Part shown: positions 1-6,369 of the stretch, piece by piece | How the letters are laid out: every line of letters begins with the position of its first letter | Position numbering within the stretch: position 1 is the stretch's first letter | The notes under the pieces: model-generated | The model's database searches: none | Seen by the model: only the letters and a program-made list of their open reading frames with translations | Told to the model about the DNA's origin: nothing | IMG/VR virus record: IMGVR_UViG_3300030117_004991 | Coordinates: 1-47,700 of that record | DNA length: 47,700 nucleotides | Origin: a virus | Strand: one strand, 5' to 3' | Program-made: the position numbers and the translations under genes

Positions 1-93
1 CACTCAAGTAATGACTAATGTACAAGGTGCAGATGAAGACTTAAGAAAAGATATGATTCTTACAGAAGCAGGTCTTGAAGTATGTCTTCCTGA
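1..93. repeat. Left copy of 93-bp terminal overlap
   Basis: Bases 1-93 are identical to 47608-47700. Since the repeat lies inside a single capsid gene that reads through intact, it is best explained as the assembler's overlap of a circular (circularly permuted or concatemeric) genome, not as a true direct terminal repeat. Confidence 0.9.
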
Positions 94-127
94 GTCACAC
101 TACTTGATTAACCTAGAAGGAGTGTAA
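1..127 (+). CDS. Major capsid protein, C-terminal end (SU10/DUF5309-like), continues from 46313
   Basis: This is the last part of the capsid gene whose start lies at 46313. Base 1 equals base 47608, and the reading frame runs through the joint without a break: the codon series begins at base 2 and ends with TAA at 125-127. Joined, the gene is 1422 bp and encodes about 473 residues. The tail end ends in a ...GVCLPESH-like stretch (E-V-C-L-P-E-S-H) and ...LINLEGV, typical of the C-terminal beta region of DUF5309-type capsid proteins. The following gene starts one base after the stop. Confidence 0.85.
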   Translation, partial: TQVMTNVQGADEDLRKDMILTEAGLEVCLPESHYLINLEGV

Positions 128-128
128 A

Positions 129-599
129 ATGGCTAAAGGTAATGTATTAGAACAAAATAGTGCAGAATACGGAAAGCAGTATAAAAAATATGATTTAGAA
201 GCAGTAACTGCTGATAAAACATTAACTAAGGATGACTCAGGCAAATTGTTTGTAGTAAATCCTGCTGCTGAAACAACTATAACTCTACCTAGTGTAGGAT
301 TAAAAGGTTGGTATTGTGACGTTGTAGTTAGTGAAGGTATTGCAGTAACAGATGGTTCTATGGACCAAGTTGTTAATATTGCATACGGACAAGGCGACAA
401 CATAGGTCAAGTACACGAAGTTGACGGTGCTGCAGGTAACTTTGCAGCTACTGGAGATGACTTCTTTGTATTTACTGCTGCTGCTACACCAGGAGATAGA
501 ATACATATTGTATCTGATGGAGTACAGTGGATTTCACAAGCATACGTGAAAGACCTAAGTGATGCTGATTTCTCAGCTAATGCAACAACTATTGCATAA
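129..599 (+). CDS. Capsid decoration/head-fibre-like protein
   Basis: A 156-residue acidic protein made of alternating short beta-type segments rich in Ala, Thr, Val and Gly, with no membrane segment. It starts one base after the capsid stop codon, with AGGAG of the capsid gene's end serving as its Shine-Dalgarno. This is the usual place for a head decoration or capsid-stabilising protein. I recognise no specific family; the role is inferred from position and beta-rich composition. Confidence 0.5.
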   Translation: MAKGNVLEQNSAEYGKQYKKYDLEAVTADKTLTKDDSGKLFVVNPAAETTITLPSVGLKGWYCDVVVSEGIAVTDGSMDQVVNIAYGQGDNIGQVHEVDGAAGNFAATGDDFFVFTAAATPGDRIHIVSDGVQWISQAYVKDLSDADFSANATTIA

Positions 600-632
600 C
601 ATAATCTGTGAAGATTAACAGTGTGGGTACTG

Positions 633-662
633 TGGGGTTATTCGTAAAAAGGTTTAACCCCA
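633..662. other. Intergenic hairpin after capsid genes
   Basis: TGGGGTTA at 633-640 pairs with TAACCCCA at 655-662 (8 bp, 14-nt loop). It is followed by A residues, not T, so it is not a normal plus-strand terminator. It may be an RNA processing or stability hairpin behind the abundant capsid/decoration message. Confidence 0.45.
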
Positions 663-683
663 AAAACCCGAAAAGGAGTTATT

Positions 684-899
684 ATGTGGAGTATATTTAA
701 AGACGAAAATGAGTATAATGAAAAAGCAATTATAGGATTTATATCCTTTGCTTTAATGTGTGTATTTGGAATTGTAGACTTAGTTATGGGCATCATAGGT
801 ATAGAACTTATGGTTAATGATTATATTTATAATTCATTTGTTTGGGTAACATTAGGAAGCTTTGGTATAGCTGGAGCAGAAAAAGTTTATAAGAAATAA
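684..899 (+). CDS. Small two-helix membrane protein (holin-like)
   Basis: A 71-residue protein with two hydrophobic stretches (about residues 17-40 and 51-66) and a charged N-terminus beginning MWSIFKDENEYNEK. A strong AAGGAG lies 7 nt before the ATG. Similar short proteins with a W-x-x-x-K-D-E-N-E start occur in marine phages next to structural genes. It could be a holin or holin-like accessory protein, but a better 3-TM holin candidate lies at 5998-6369. Confidence 0.55.
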   Translation: MWSIFKDENEYNEKAIIGFISFALMCVFGIVDLVMGIIGIELMVNDYIYNSFVWVTLGSFGIAGAEKVYKK

Positions 900-911
900 T
901 AGGAGAAAAAA

Positions 912-1103
912 ATGGCAAATTATAGTGGAGTAGAAGTTAAAGTTATAATAAATGATGCAACAGTAGAAGCTAGTTCTGTTGATGGTTCATTAGCTAAAGA
1001 AGTAAAAACTTTTATAGCATCTTTAACAGATAATACAATTATATCTATTAACACGGTGAAATATGATGCAAGTAGAGTAGCTTACATAATTACTTATATG
1101 TAG
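912..1103 (+). CDS. Hypothetical 63-residue protein
   Basis: A short soluble protein of alternating beta-like segments, with AGGAG upstream of its ATG. It lies one base before the zinc-ribbon gene, so the two are translationally linked. I do not recognise a family. Confidence 0.55.
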   Translation: MANYSGVEVKVIINDATVEASSVDGSLAKEVKTFIASLTDNTIISINTVKYDASRVAYIITYM

Positions 1104-1104
1104 T

Positions 1105-1356
1105 ATGGCTAATTGTCAGCATTGTAATACACCAAATCCAGAAGGTCATTTTAATTGCAGGTCTTGTGGCAAACGTGCTCATCCTTCAAAATGGAGCACA
1201 CAATTTGTTGTTAGAGATACTCCTATGGCTACAGCTATAAGAAAAGACCAGATAGACTTTAGCACAAAAGATATGAATGTTCATATTAAAGAAACTCAAG
1301 AAAAAAATGCAAAAGCAAGAGAGAAGAAGATAAATTCGCTTATTAAATGGAAGTAA
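1105..1356 (+). CDS. Zinc-ribbon protein
   Basis: 83 residues. The N-terminus carries a CxxC...CxxC zinc ribbon (C4, C7, C18, C21: MANCQHC... then FNCRSCG). A lysine-rich helical tail follows (residues 55-83), suggesting nucleic-acid or protein binding. It starts right after the stop of the previous gene. No specific function can be assigned. Confidence 0.6.
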   Translation: MANCQHCNTPNPEGHFNCRSCGKRAHPSKWSTQFVVRDTPMATAIRKDQIDFSTKDMNVHIKETQEKNAKAREKKINSLIKWK

Positions 1357-1359
1357 ATT

Positions 1360-1497
1360 GTGAGAGGTTTATACAAAAAACAAACTAGAAGAAGTAATGG
1401 ACCTAAAAAAACAAGACAGGGTCGTGGAAAAAGAACTAAATATGGCAATAAAATGAGTAAAAAGTATTACAAGAAAAAGAAAAGAGGTCAAGGATGA
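1360..1497 (+). CDS. Small highly basic protein (GTG start)
   Basis: A 45-residue open frame beginning at GTG 1360, with GGAAG about 6 nt upstream. It ends in a TGA that overlaps the next gene's ATG (ATGA at 1494-1497). It is extremely rich in Lys and Arg and ends with a YYKKKKRGQG-type tail. It resembles the basic mini-proteins at 5156-5970 in composition. It is probably a DNA-binding or virion-associated basic protein. The tight overlap supports reality, but the GTG start is uncertain (an internal ATG lies at 1453). Confidence 0.5.
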   Translation: MRGLYKKQTRRSNGPKKTRQGRGKRTKYGNKMSKKYYKKKKRGQG

Positions 1498-2513
1498 GAA
1501 GTCCTCAAGACATAGTATCTGAAAATAATGTAATGCAAAATGATGAGATGAAGAAAGAAATAAATAGAGAAAGCGTTCATTTAGCTTTAGCAGCAGCTGG
1601 ACTTACTCCTGGAGTAGGTATTTTTGCAGATGCAGCAGATACAGCATTGTATTTAGCAGAAGGAGAATATGGAGATGCTTTATTTTCTTCTGTAGCTATG
1701 ATACCATTTGTAGGTCAATATGCTGGTAGTTTAAGATTGCTTGAAAAGGCAAAAAAAAATAACGAACCTATTGTAAAGTTTTATAGAGGAGTTACAGACG
1801 TAAGATATGAAAAAACATTCGAAAAAGATGCAGCAAGAATGAAATCTTCAATTGGATTAGATAAAAAAGTACCTGAAGGTAATATAATTGGTGGTGGTGA
1901 TATAATTCAAGCTAGAGAAGGTGCTTACAAAGGAACTTTAGGTCGTTATGGTAGCACTACAGATTTATCTGAACCTTCAGCTATGATGCAAAGACAATAT
2001 TTTGGAGTAGATGATGCTACTAGAAACTTACCTTCTCAAGCATTATATACTTCTACTAATCCTGATATAGCAAAGCTATATGCAACTAAAGGATTTAGTG
2101 GAGCAAATATTCCTGCAGATTTTGCAAGTAGAAAACCTTTGATTTTAGAATTTGAAGTACCTGTAAGTTGGTTACAAAAAAACTCTAGTAAAATACTTTC
2201 TGCTGATAAAGATTTATATGATATGTATAAATTAGGTGGACCTGGTTCTAAACTTCCTGGGCAGTTTCAAGATATGACTGTATTTGATTTAGGTTTGCCA
2301 AAAGGATTTTTAAGCAAAGTTCATAGATATGATATGGATGAATTACGAATGAGCAGAGGAACTAGTTTGTTTTCATTGAAACCACAAAAGGGTCACATTT
2401 CTGCAGATAAACTTACAAGCACGTTTGATGATATAAGAAAAGCTCAACAAAAACAATCAGAAGGATATAAACAATTATTTGAAGAAATAAAAAAAATAAA
2501 TGAGATAAAATAA
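1494..2513 (+). CDS. Candidate virion-associated ADP-ribosyltransferase with pretoxin-like N-terminus
   Basis: 339 residues. Residues 36-80 form a Gly/Ala-rich hydrophobic stretch (TPGVGIFADAADTALY ... IPFVG) like the pretoxin segments of polymorphic toxins. The C-terminal part shows an ADP-ribosyltransferase-like order: a beta strand with FYRG (R98), an STS-type box YTSTNPDIAKLYA (185-197), then ILEFEVPVSWL (217-227). A catalytic Glu is not certain; E285 in MDELRM or E219/E221 are possibilities. It sits in the structural cluster between capsid and connector genes, which suggests packaging into the particle, as with T4 Alt. That role is inference. It could instead be a structural protein with a coincidental pattern. 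Confidence 0.45.
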   Translation: MRSPQDIVSENNVMQNDEMKKEINRESVHLALAAAGLTPGVGIFADAADTALYLAEGEYGDALFSSVAMIPFVGQYAGSLRLLEKAKKNNEPIVKFYRGVTDVRYEKTFEKDAARMKSSIGLDKKVPEGNIIGGGDIIQAREGAYKGTLGRYGSTTDLSEPSAMMQRQYFGVDDATRNLPSQALYTSTNPDIAKLYATKGFSGANIPADFASRKPLILEFEVPVSWLQKNSSKILSADKDLYDMYKLGGPGSKLPGQFQDMTVFDLGLPKGFLSKVHRYDMDELRMSRGTSLFSLKPQKGHISADKLTSTFDDIRKAQQKQSEGYKQLFEEIKKINEIK

Positions 2514-3532
2514 TGGCTAACTTTGCAACAAGAATAAAAGATTTAACTGGATTTGATGCAGATTCTTCTGCAAAACAAACAAGTGTAGATGATTGGTTAA
2601 CTGCAGGTGCTCGTACGGTGCTCAACATTTTACCAATAAACAAATTATTAAGAATTGCAAAAACAGATAATTTTACAAATGACATAGATGTAGAAGGTAA
2701 AAAAATTATTTCTGTATTAAGAAAAGATGCAGGTAATAGTAATTTACATATGCCTTGTAGAGAGTTACCACCATCAATGATGGGTAAAGTAAATGATGCT
2801 AATTATATGGAAAAAGCAACTGCATCTGACCCAGCATACATTATATATACGAATGTATTAAATACTTTTCCGGTGAGTGCTAGTTCTAATGATAGTAGAT
2901 TAGTTTCTATAGATACGTCTATAACAGTAGCATATAATTCTAGTTCTATATCAGACTTTCCAGATGAAGCAGAAGAAGCAGTAGTTTTATATGGAGCAAG
3001 AAATGCACTGGAAAGATTAATGAATGATTTACAAACAAACACTGATATAGATAACGCACTTGGTAGCGTAAAACAAGCTTTAGAACAGGCAGAACTAGAC
3101 TTAGATAAAATGAATGCTGAAACTGAATCAGTTTTTGGAGATGAAGATACATTTACAACTACAAGCTCACAACTTACAAGAGTAAAAGATGCTTTAGACC
3201 AAGCAAAAGATGTTATAAACAACAACCAACCTGATGCAAATACAGATGCATTTGGTGCTCAAGCAGCAGAAGACACAGAACTTGTCGCATCAGCTTTAGC
3301 TATAGTTCAAACAGAAATTCAAAGAGCTCAAACACATTTAGCAGAATGGACTTCTATTGGAGATATGAGAATTAAACAAGTAAATGCATCTCTTTCAGAG
3401 TCTCAAGGTTTGATAGGAGAGATGACAGCAAGATTAGGTCAAGACCAAGCAAAATACCAATGGTATACACAGCAGTATGCACAAATAGACGCAAGATATA
3501 AAGAACAAATACAAACACTTCAAGGGGTGTAA
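2513..3532 (+). CDS. Structural protein with long coiled coil
   Basis: 339 residues; TAATG overlap with the preceding gene. The N-terminal half is globular (residues 1-150). Residues about 155-339 are almost continuous Gln/Ala/Glu-rich helix with heptad-like spacing. The position among head-tail genes suggests a virion or head-tail joining protein. I do not recognise the family. Confidence 0.5.
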   Translation: MANFATRIKDLTGFDADSSAKQTSVDDWLTAGARTVLNILPINKLLRIAKTDNFTNDIDVEGKKIISVLRKDAGNSNLHMPCRELPPSMMGKVNDANYMEKATASDPAYIIYTNVLNTFPVSASSNDSRLVSIDTSITVAYNSSSISDFPDEAEEAVVLYGARNALERLMNDLQTNTDIDNALGSVKQALEQAELDLDKMNAETESVFGDEDTFTTTSSQLTRVKDALDQAKDVINNNQPDANTDAFGAQAAEDTELVASALAIVQTEIQRAQTHLAEWTSIGDMRIKQVNASLSESQGLIGEMTARLGQDQAKYQWYTQQYAQIDARYKEQIQTLQGV

Positions 3533-3533
3533 G

Positions 3534-3881
3534 ATGGCAGTAAAAACATTTACAGGTAAAGAAATACATAGTAGAGTTCTACAGGCAGTTCCTGAATTAT
3601 CAGAAAACTATGTATTAAATTTAATTAATCAGGCATTATTAGACATTGGACAACACAGTTCAAATCATTCTAATGCTAAAACAAATTTAAATCATAATCA
3701 GTTATGGTATGCACTGAATGATGCAGAAGGAATAGGTATTAATAAAATATACAGATGTTCTATTTTAAATAAAGATGGTGAATATATAATGATACCTAGG
3801 TTAACACCTTCTCAAATAAAACAATTTTATAATGAATCTATTGCTGATAGTAAAACAAATACAAGCTGGACGGAGTTATAA
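3534..3881 (+). CDS. Hypothetical structural-cluster protein
   Basis: 115 residues, starting one base after the previous stop, with AGGGGTGTAAG as leader. Its stop overlaps the next ATG (TAATG at 3881). It has a helical N-terminus followed by mixed secondary structure. It probably belongs to the head-tail connection with 3881-4330; no family recognised. Confidence 0.5.
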   Translation: MAVKTFTGKEIHSRVLQAVPELSENYVLNLINQALLDIGQHSSNHSNAKTNLNHNQLWYALNDAEGIGINKIYRCSILNKDGEYIMIPRLTPSQIKQFYNESIADSKTNTSWTEL

Positions 3882-4330
3882 TGGGAGCAATATCAAGTAC
3901 ATATACAGACCCTTCTGATACTTTTGTATGGTGGATAGAAGGAGATAGAATAGCTATCGCTACTACAGAAGGAGATGGAACAACAACTGAAACTTCTGAA
4001 GGAGATTTAAAAGCAGTTCAATTAGGTGCAAGTAATTTTATTACTGGTGGTATAATTATATCTTATAAAGGAGACCCTGATAGAATAGATGCTATTACTG
4101 ACACTTTAGATTTGGATAATAGTTTACAACCTTTGTTAATAGATTATGTAAAGGGTCACGCATTATTAGATGCAGCAGCAAAAGATGCAAACCCTGCTAC
4201 AGCACAAATTAAAATGGCTTTAGCACAAACATTTCTTAATAACTATAAAGAAGGTTTAAGAAAATTTGGTATGAAGAAAGTAGATAAAATAGGGGGAACT
4301 AGAGCAGTAGTTCCTGCAAACTTGGTATAA
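3881..4330 (+). CDS. Head-tail connector-like protein
   Basis: 149 residues. The first half is beta-rich (two sheets with VWWIEGDRIAIAT). The second half is an alpha-helical region (IDYVKGHALLDAAAKDAN ... LNNYKEGLRKFG) of the kind found in small phage head-tail adaptor proteins. Gene order (after capsid, before tail and lysis genes) fits an adaptor role. The assignment is from pattern and context only. Confidence 0.5.
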   Translation: MGAISSTYTDPSDTFVWWIEGDRIAIATTEGDGTTTETSEGDLKAVQLGASNFITGGIIISYKGDPDRIDAITDTLDLDNSLQPLLIDYVKGHALLDAAAKDANPATAQIKMALAQTFLNNYKEGLRKFGMKKVDKIGGTRAVVPANLV

Positions 4331-4331
4331 T

Positions 4332-4484
4332 ATGTTTAATGGACCAAATGGAGCAGGAAAAGGAGACAAGCCTAGACCTATGTCTATATCAAAAGCAGAG
4401 TATGATAAACGTTGGAAAAAAATATTTAACAAACACAGATTAGAAAAGGCAGGCATTAAAGATGGAAGTAGGAAAAGACACTAA
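4332..4484 (+). CDS. Small GKGDKPRP-motif phage protein
   Basis: 50 residues, ATG one base after the upstream stop. The N-terminus carries the motif GAGKGDKPRPMS followed by AEYDKRWKKIF, a pattern seen in many short phage proteins of unknown function. It overlaps the next gene by 23 bp in another frame. Confidence 0.65.
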   Translation: MFNGPNGAGKGDKPRPMSISKAEYDKRWKKIFNKHRLEKAGIKDGSRKRH

Positions 4485-4758
4485 ATTTACCCTATCTATA
4501 GAGACAGGTGTTAGCATACTTGTGACTGTAGGTATGATTATAGGTATGTGGTATTCTTTGCAAGCAGAGATTGAATTAGCTAAAGAATTACCAGAGCCTG
4601 AAGTTTCACGTATGGAATATGATTTAAAAGACCAAATGATACGTGATTCTATATTAAATACAGAAGAAAAAGTAGACAAACTTGAAGAAAAGGTAGACTC
4701 TGTTAAAGACGATACAAGAATGATTCAAGAAACTTTACTTGATATGAATAAAAACTAA
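4462..4758 (+). CDS. Single-TM coiled-coil protein (possible spanin or lysis accessory)
   Basis: 98 residues. One hydrophobic helix (about 15-30, VSILVTVGMIIGMWYSL) is followed by a charged helix with heptad spacing (35-95, E/K/D rich). This N-in, C-out coiled-coil design is that of i-spanin-like or other lysis accessory proteins. The thioredoxin-like secreted protein follows 12 nt downstream. The lysis role is inferred from topology only. Confidence 0.45.
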   Translation: MEVGKDTKFTLSIETGVSILVTVGMIIGMWYSLQAEIELAKELPEPEVSRMEYDLKDQMIRDSILNTEEKVDKLEEKVDSVKDDTRMIQETLLDMNKN

Positions 4759-4770
4759 TGAGGTTTACAG

Positions 4771-5154
4771 ATGAACAACAAATTTATATCATACTTGGTA
4801 TTAACTTTTTGCTCGTTATCTTCTTTGTTGCACTCACAGTCAGTCAACTTAGATAGTTTTGCAGAAATACAAGGATTGAACATACAAAAATGTGCAGTAG
4901 TACAAGTTAATGCATCTTGGAATCACGCAAATAGAGTTAAAGTAGAAAAGCTGTCTAAACTTTGTTATGTAGGTGAAATAGATTTAAGTAATAAAACTAT
5001 CGGTGCAGTCATTCAAAAAGAATGGAATATCAAAGTAGTTCCTACTATTATTATTTTAAAAGAAGGTAAAGAGGTAATGAGATATGAACCTGGTATAAGT
5101 ATGAGATTTGATGAACAAGAAGTGTTTGACAAGATAAAGAAAGTGATACAATAG
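4771..5154 (+). CDS. Secreted thioredoxin-fold protein lacking the CxxC motif
   Basis: 127 residues. Residues 1-24 look like a cleavable signal peptide (basic N-terminus, hydrophobic core, Ser/His/Gln end). The rest follows the thioredoxin pattern: beta strand AVVQVNASW (42-50), the active-site loop position, then KVVPTIIILKEGKEV with the expected cis-proline (P91). The redox motif WCxxC is replaced by SWNHANR, so it cannot act as a dithiol oxidoreductase. Such proteins recur in marine phages. It may be a periplasmic structural or chaperone-like factor. Confidence 0.65.
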   Translation: MNNKFISYLVLTFCSLSSLLHSQSVNLDSFAEIQGLNIQKCAVVQVNASWNHANRVKVEKLSKLCYVGEIDLSNKTIGAVIQKEWNIKVVPTIIILKEGKEVMRYEPGISMRFDEQEVFDKIKKVIQ

Positions 5155-5155
5155 T

Positions 5156-5335
5156 ATGGCAAAAAAAAGAAAAAAAACTAAAAGAAAAAAAGGTAGTCCT
5201 ACTCCAACAAATAAAGCTCTTTATTCAAGAGTAAAAGCAGCAGCTAAAAGAAAGTTTGATGTATATCCTTCTGCTTATGCTAATGCTTGGCTTGTAAGAG
5301 AATATAAAAAACGTGGTGGTAGGTATAGAGCATAA
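5156..5335 (+). CDS. DUF5872-like basic protein, N-terminal-type half
   Basis: 59 residues, ATG one base after the previous stop. A Lys/Arg-rich start (KKRKKTKRKK) is followed by LYSRVKAAAKRKFDVYPSAY and a WLVREYKKRGGRY-type end, the signature of DUF5872 proteins of phages and large DNA viruses. Its stop overlaps the next ATG (TAATG). The following gene carries the other conserved part of the family, so the protein seems split in two here. A DNA-binding or packaged role is likely but unproven. Confidence 0.65.
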   Translation: MAKKRKKTKRKKGSPTPTNKALYSRVKAAAKRKFDVYPSAYANAWLVREYKKRGGRYRA

Positions 5336-5616
5336 TGGCTTATAGAGGTGGACTTAGAAAATGGTTCAGTGAAAACTGGGTAGATATTGGTTCTAAAAAG
5401 AAAGGTGGAGGTCACAAAAAATGTGGTCGTAAATCTGCTAAAGGTAGTAAAAGAAAATATCCTAAGTGTGTACCAGCCTCTAAAGCAGCAAGAATGACAG
5501 CAGCACAAAAAAGAAGTGCAGTAAGAAGAAAGAGAGCAAAAAAACAAGGCGTTGGTGGTAAACCAACTAATGTAAAAACATTTGCTAAAAGAACTAACAG
5601 TAAAAAAAGAAAATAA
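5335..5616 (+). CDS. DUF5872-like basic protein, C-terminal-type half
   Basis: 93 residues, strongly basic. It starts GGLRKWFSENWVDIGSKKKG, then has a CGR...KYPKCVPASKAARMT block and AQKRSAVRRKRA. These are the features of the conserved DUF5872 C-terminal region with its two cysteines (C25 and C45 approximately). It is coupled by TAATG to genes on both sides. Confidence 0.65.
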   Translation: MAYRGGLRKWFSENWVDIGSKKKGGGHKKCGRKSAKGSKRKYPKCVPASKAARMTAAQKRSAVRRKRAKKQGVGGKPTNVKTFAKRTNSKKRK

Positions 5617-5918
5617 TGGCAAGAAAAAAAGCAAAAGCAATACGAAGAACAACTAAAGGTAAAAACGCCAACTATAGAAAAACTAAAGATGGTGCTGGTA
5701 TGACCAGAAAAGGTGTTAAAGCTTACAGAAGAGCTAACCCTGGAAGTAAATTAAAAACTGCTGTAACTGGTAAAGTAAAAAAAGGTAGTAAAGCAGCTAA
5801 AAGAAGAAAGTCGTATTGTGCAAGGTCTTTAGGACAACTTAAAAGAAGTTCTGCTAAAACAAGAAATGACCCTAACTCAAGAATTAGACAAGCACGAAGA
5901 AGATGGAAATGTAGATAA
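5616..5918 (+). CDS. DUF6321-like basic protein
   Basis: 100 residues, Lys/Arg rich. It contains GMTRKGVKAYRRANPGSKLK, then a KRRKSYCARSLGQLK segment and a final RRRWKC, a layout matching DUF6321-type proteins (start GLTxKG, core RRKSFCAR, end RWxC). These occur with DUF5872 proteins in phages and giant viruses. The family has no fixed biochemical function; the basic charge suggests nucleic-acid binding, perhaps condensation of packaged DNA. Confidence 0.6.
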   Translation: MARKKAKAIRRTTKGKNANYRKTKDGAGMTRKGVKAYRRANPGSKLKTAVTGKVKKGSKAAKRRKSYCARSLGQLKRSSAKTRNDPNSRIRQARRRWKCR

Positions 5919-5928
5919 AGGATATATT

Positions 5929-5970
5929 ATGTATAATAAAAAAAAGAAAAGAAAAAAAAAGAGGTATTAA
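5929..5970 (+). CDS. Possible micropeptide of Lys/Arg
   Basis: A 13-codon frame (MYNKKKKRKKKRY) with AAAGGA 6 nt before its ATG. It lies directly after three larger basic proteins. So short a frame can arise by chance in A-rich DNA, so reality is doubtful. If translated it would be one of the most basic peptides in the genome. Confidence 0.25.
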   Translation: MYNKKKKRKKKRY

Positions 5971-5971
5971 T

Positions 5972-6010
5972 ATGAATTGTGAATGTGGATGTGGACAATG
6001 CCTAGACTAG
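5972..6010 (+). CDS. Possible cysteine-rich micropeptide overlapping the holin start
   Basis: A 12-codon frame, MNCECGCGQCLD, with four cysteines (C-x-C-x-C-x-x-C). AAAGAGG lies 8-12 nt upstream of its ATG. It overlaps the first codons of the holin gene. It could act as a translational leader for the holin or as a metal-binding peptide, or simply be chance. Confidence 0.25.
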   Translation: MNCECGCGQCLD

Positions 6011-6369
6011 ACATTGTTACAGGTATAATAGATAAAGTAGCTGGTCACGTAGACAAGTTTACTTTAGATAAACAAGAAAAAGCTCAATTAATCGCTGAGA
6101 TAAACAAAGCTCAAATGGAAGTTAATAAAGTAGAAGCTGGACATACGTCTATGTTTGTAGCAGGCTGGAGACCTTTTACTGGATGGATATGTGCTTCTGC
6201 TTTGGCGTATCACTATATTCTACAACCTTTACTTACTTTTATATTGTATAGTTTTGGAAATGAAGTAGTTTTACCAACCTTTGATATGGGTACGTTAACG
6301 ACTGTACTTTTAGGTATGCTCGGTCTTGGGGGAATGCGTAGCTTTGAAAAGGTACAAAGAAGTGCCTAG
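5998..6369 (+). CDS. 3-TM holin family protein
   Basis: 123 residues from ATG 5998; a longer frame opens at 5983. An amphipathic N-terminal helix comes first (IVTGIIDKVAGHVDK ... KVEAGHTSMFVAGWRPF). Membrane segments follow at GWICASALAYHYILQPLLT and TLTTVLLGMLGLGGMRSFEK. The GWRPFxGWxCA and LLGMLGLGGxRSxEK motifs match the 3TM holin family, which forms the inner-membrane lesions that release the endolysin. The matching lysozyme is on the other side of the genome (42736-43308). It overlaps the next gene by 8 bp. Confidence 0.8.
   Translation: MPRLDIVTGIIDKVAGHVDKFTLDKQEKAQLIAEINKAQMEVNKVEAGHTSMFVAGWRPFTGWICASALAYHYILQPLLTFILYSFGNEVVLPTFDMGTLTTVLLGMLGLGGMRSFEKVQRSA

Noticed and set aside
1-93. 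True direct terminal repeat as in T7
   Set aside because: The repeat is short and lies inside the capsid coding sequence, which continues intact across the joint; an assembly overlap is simpler.
633-662. Intrinsic terminator after the decoration gene
   Set aside because: The stem is good but it is followed by A residues on the plus strand, so no terminator T-run exists.
2803-3225. Long minus-strand open frame of 140 residues
   Set aside because: It lies wholly antisense to the coiled-coil structural gene, is Ser-rich, and has the look of a shadow frame.
5275-5652. Minus-strand frame of 125 residues, Phe/Ser/Cys rich
   Set aside because: It is the mirror of the Lys/Arg-rich gene cluster; AAA/AGA codons read backwards give Phe and Ser.
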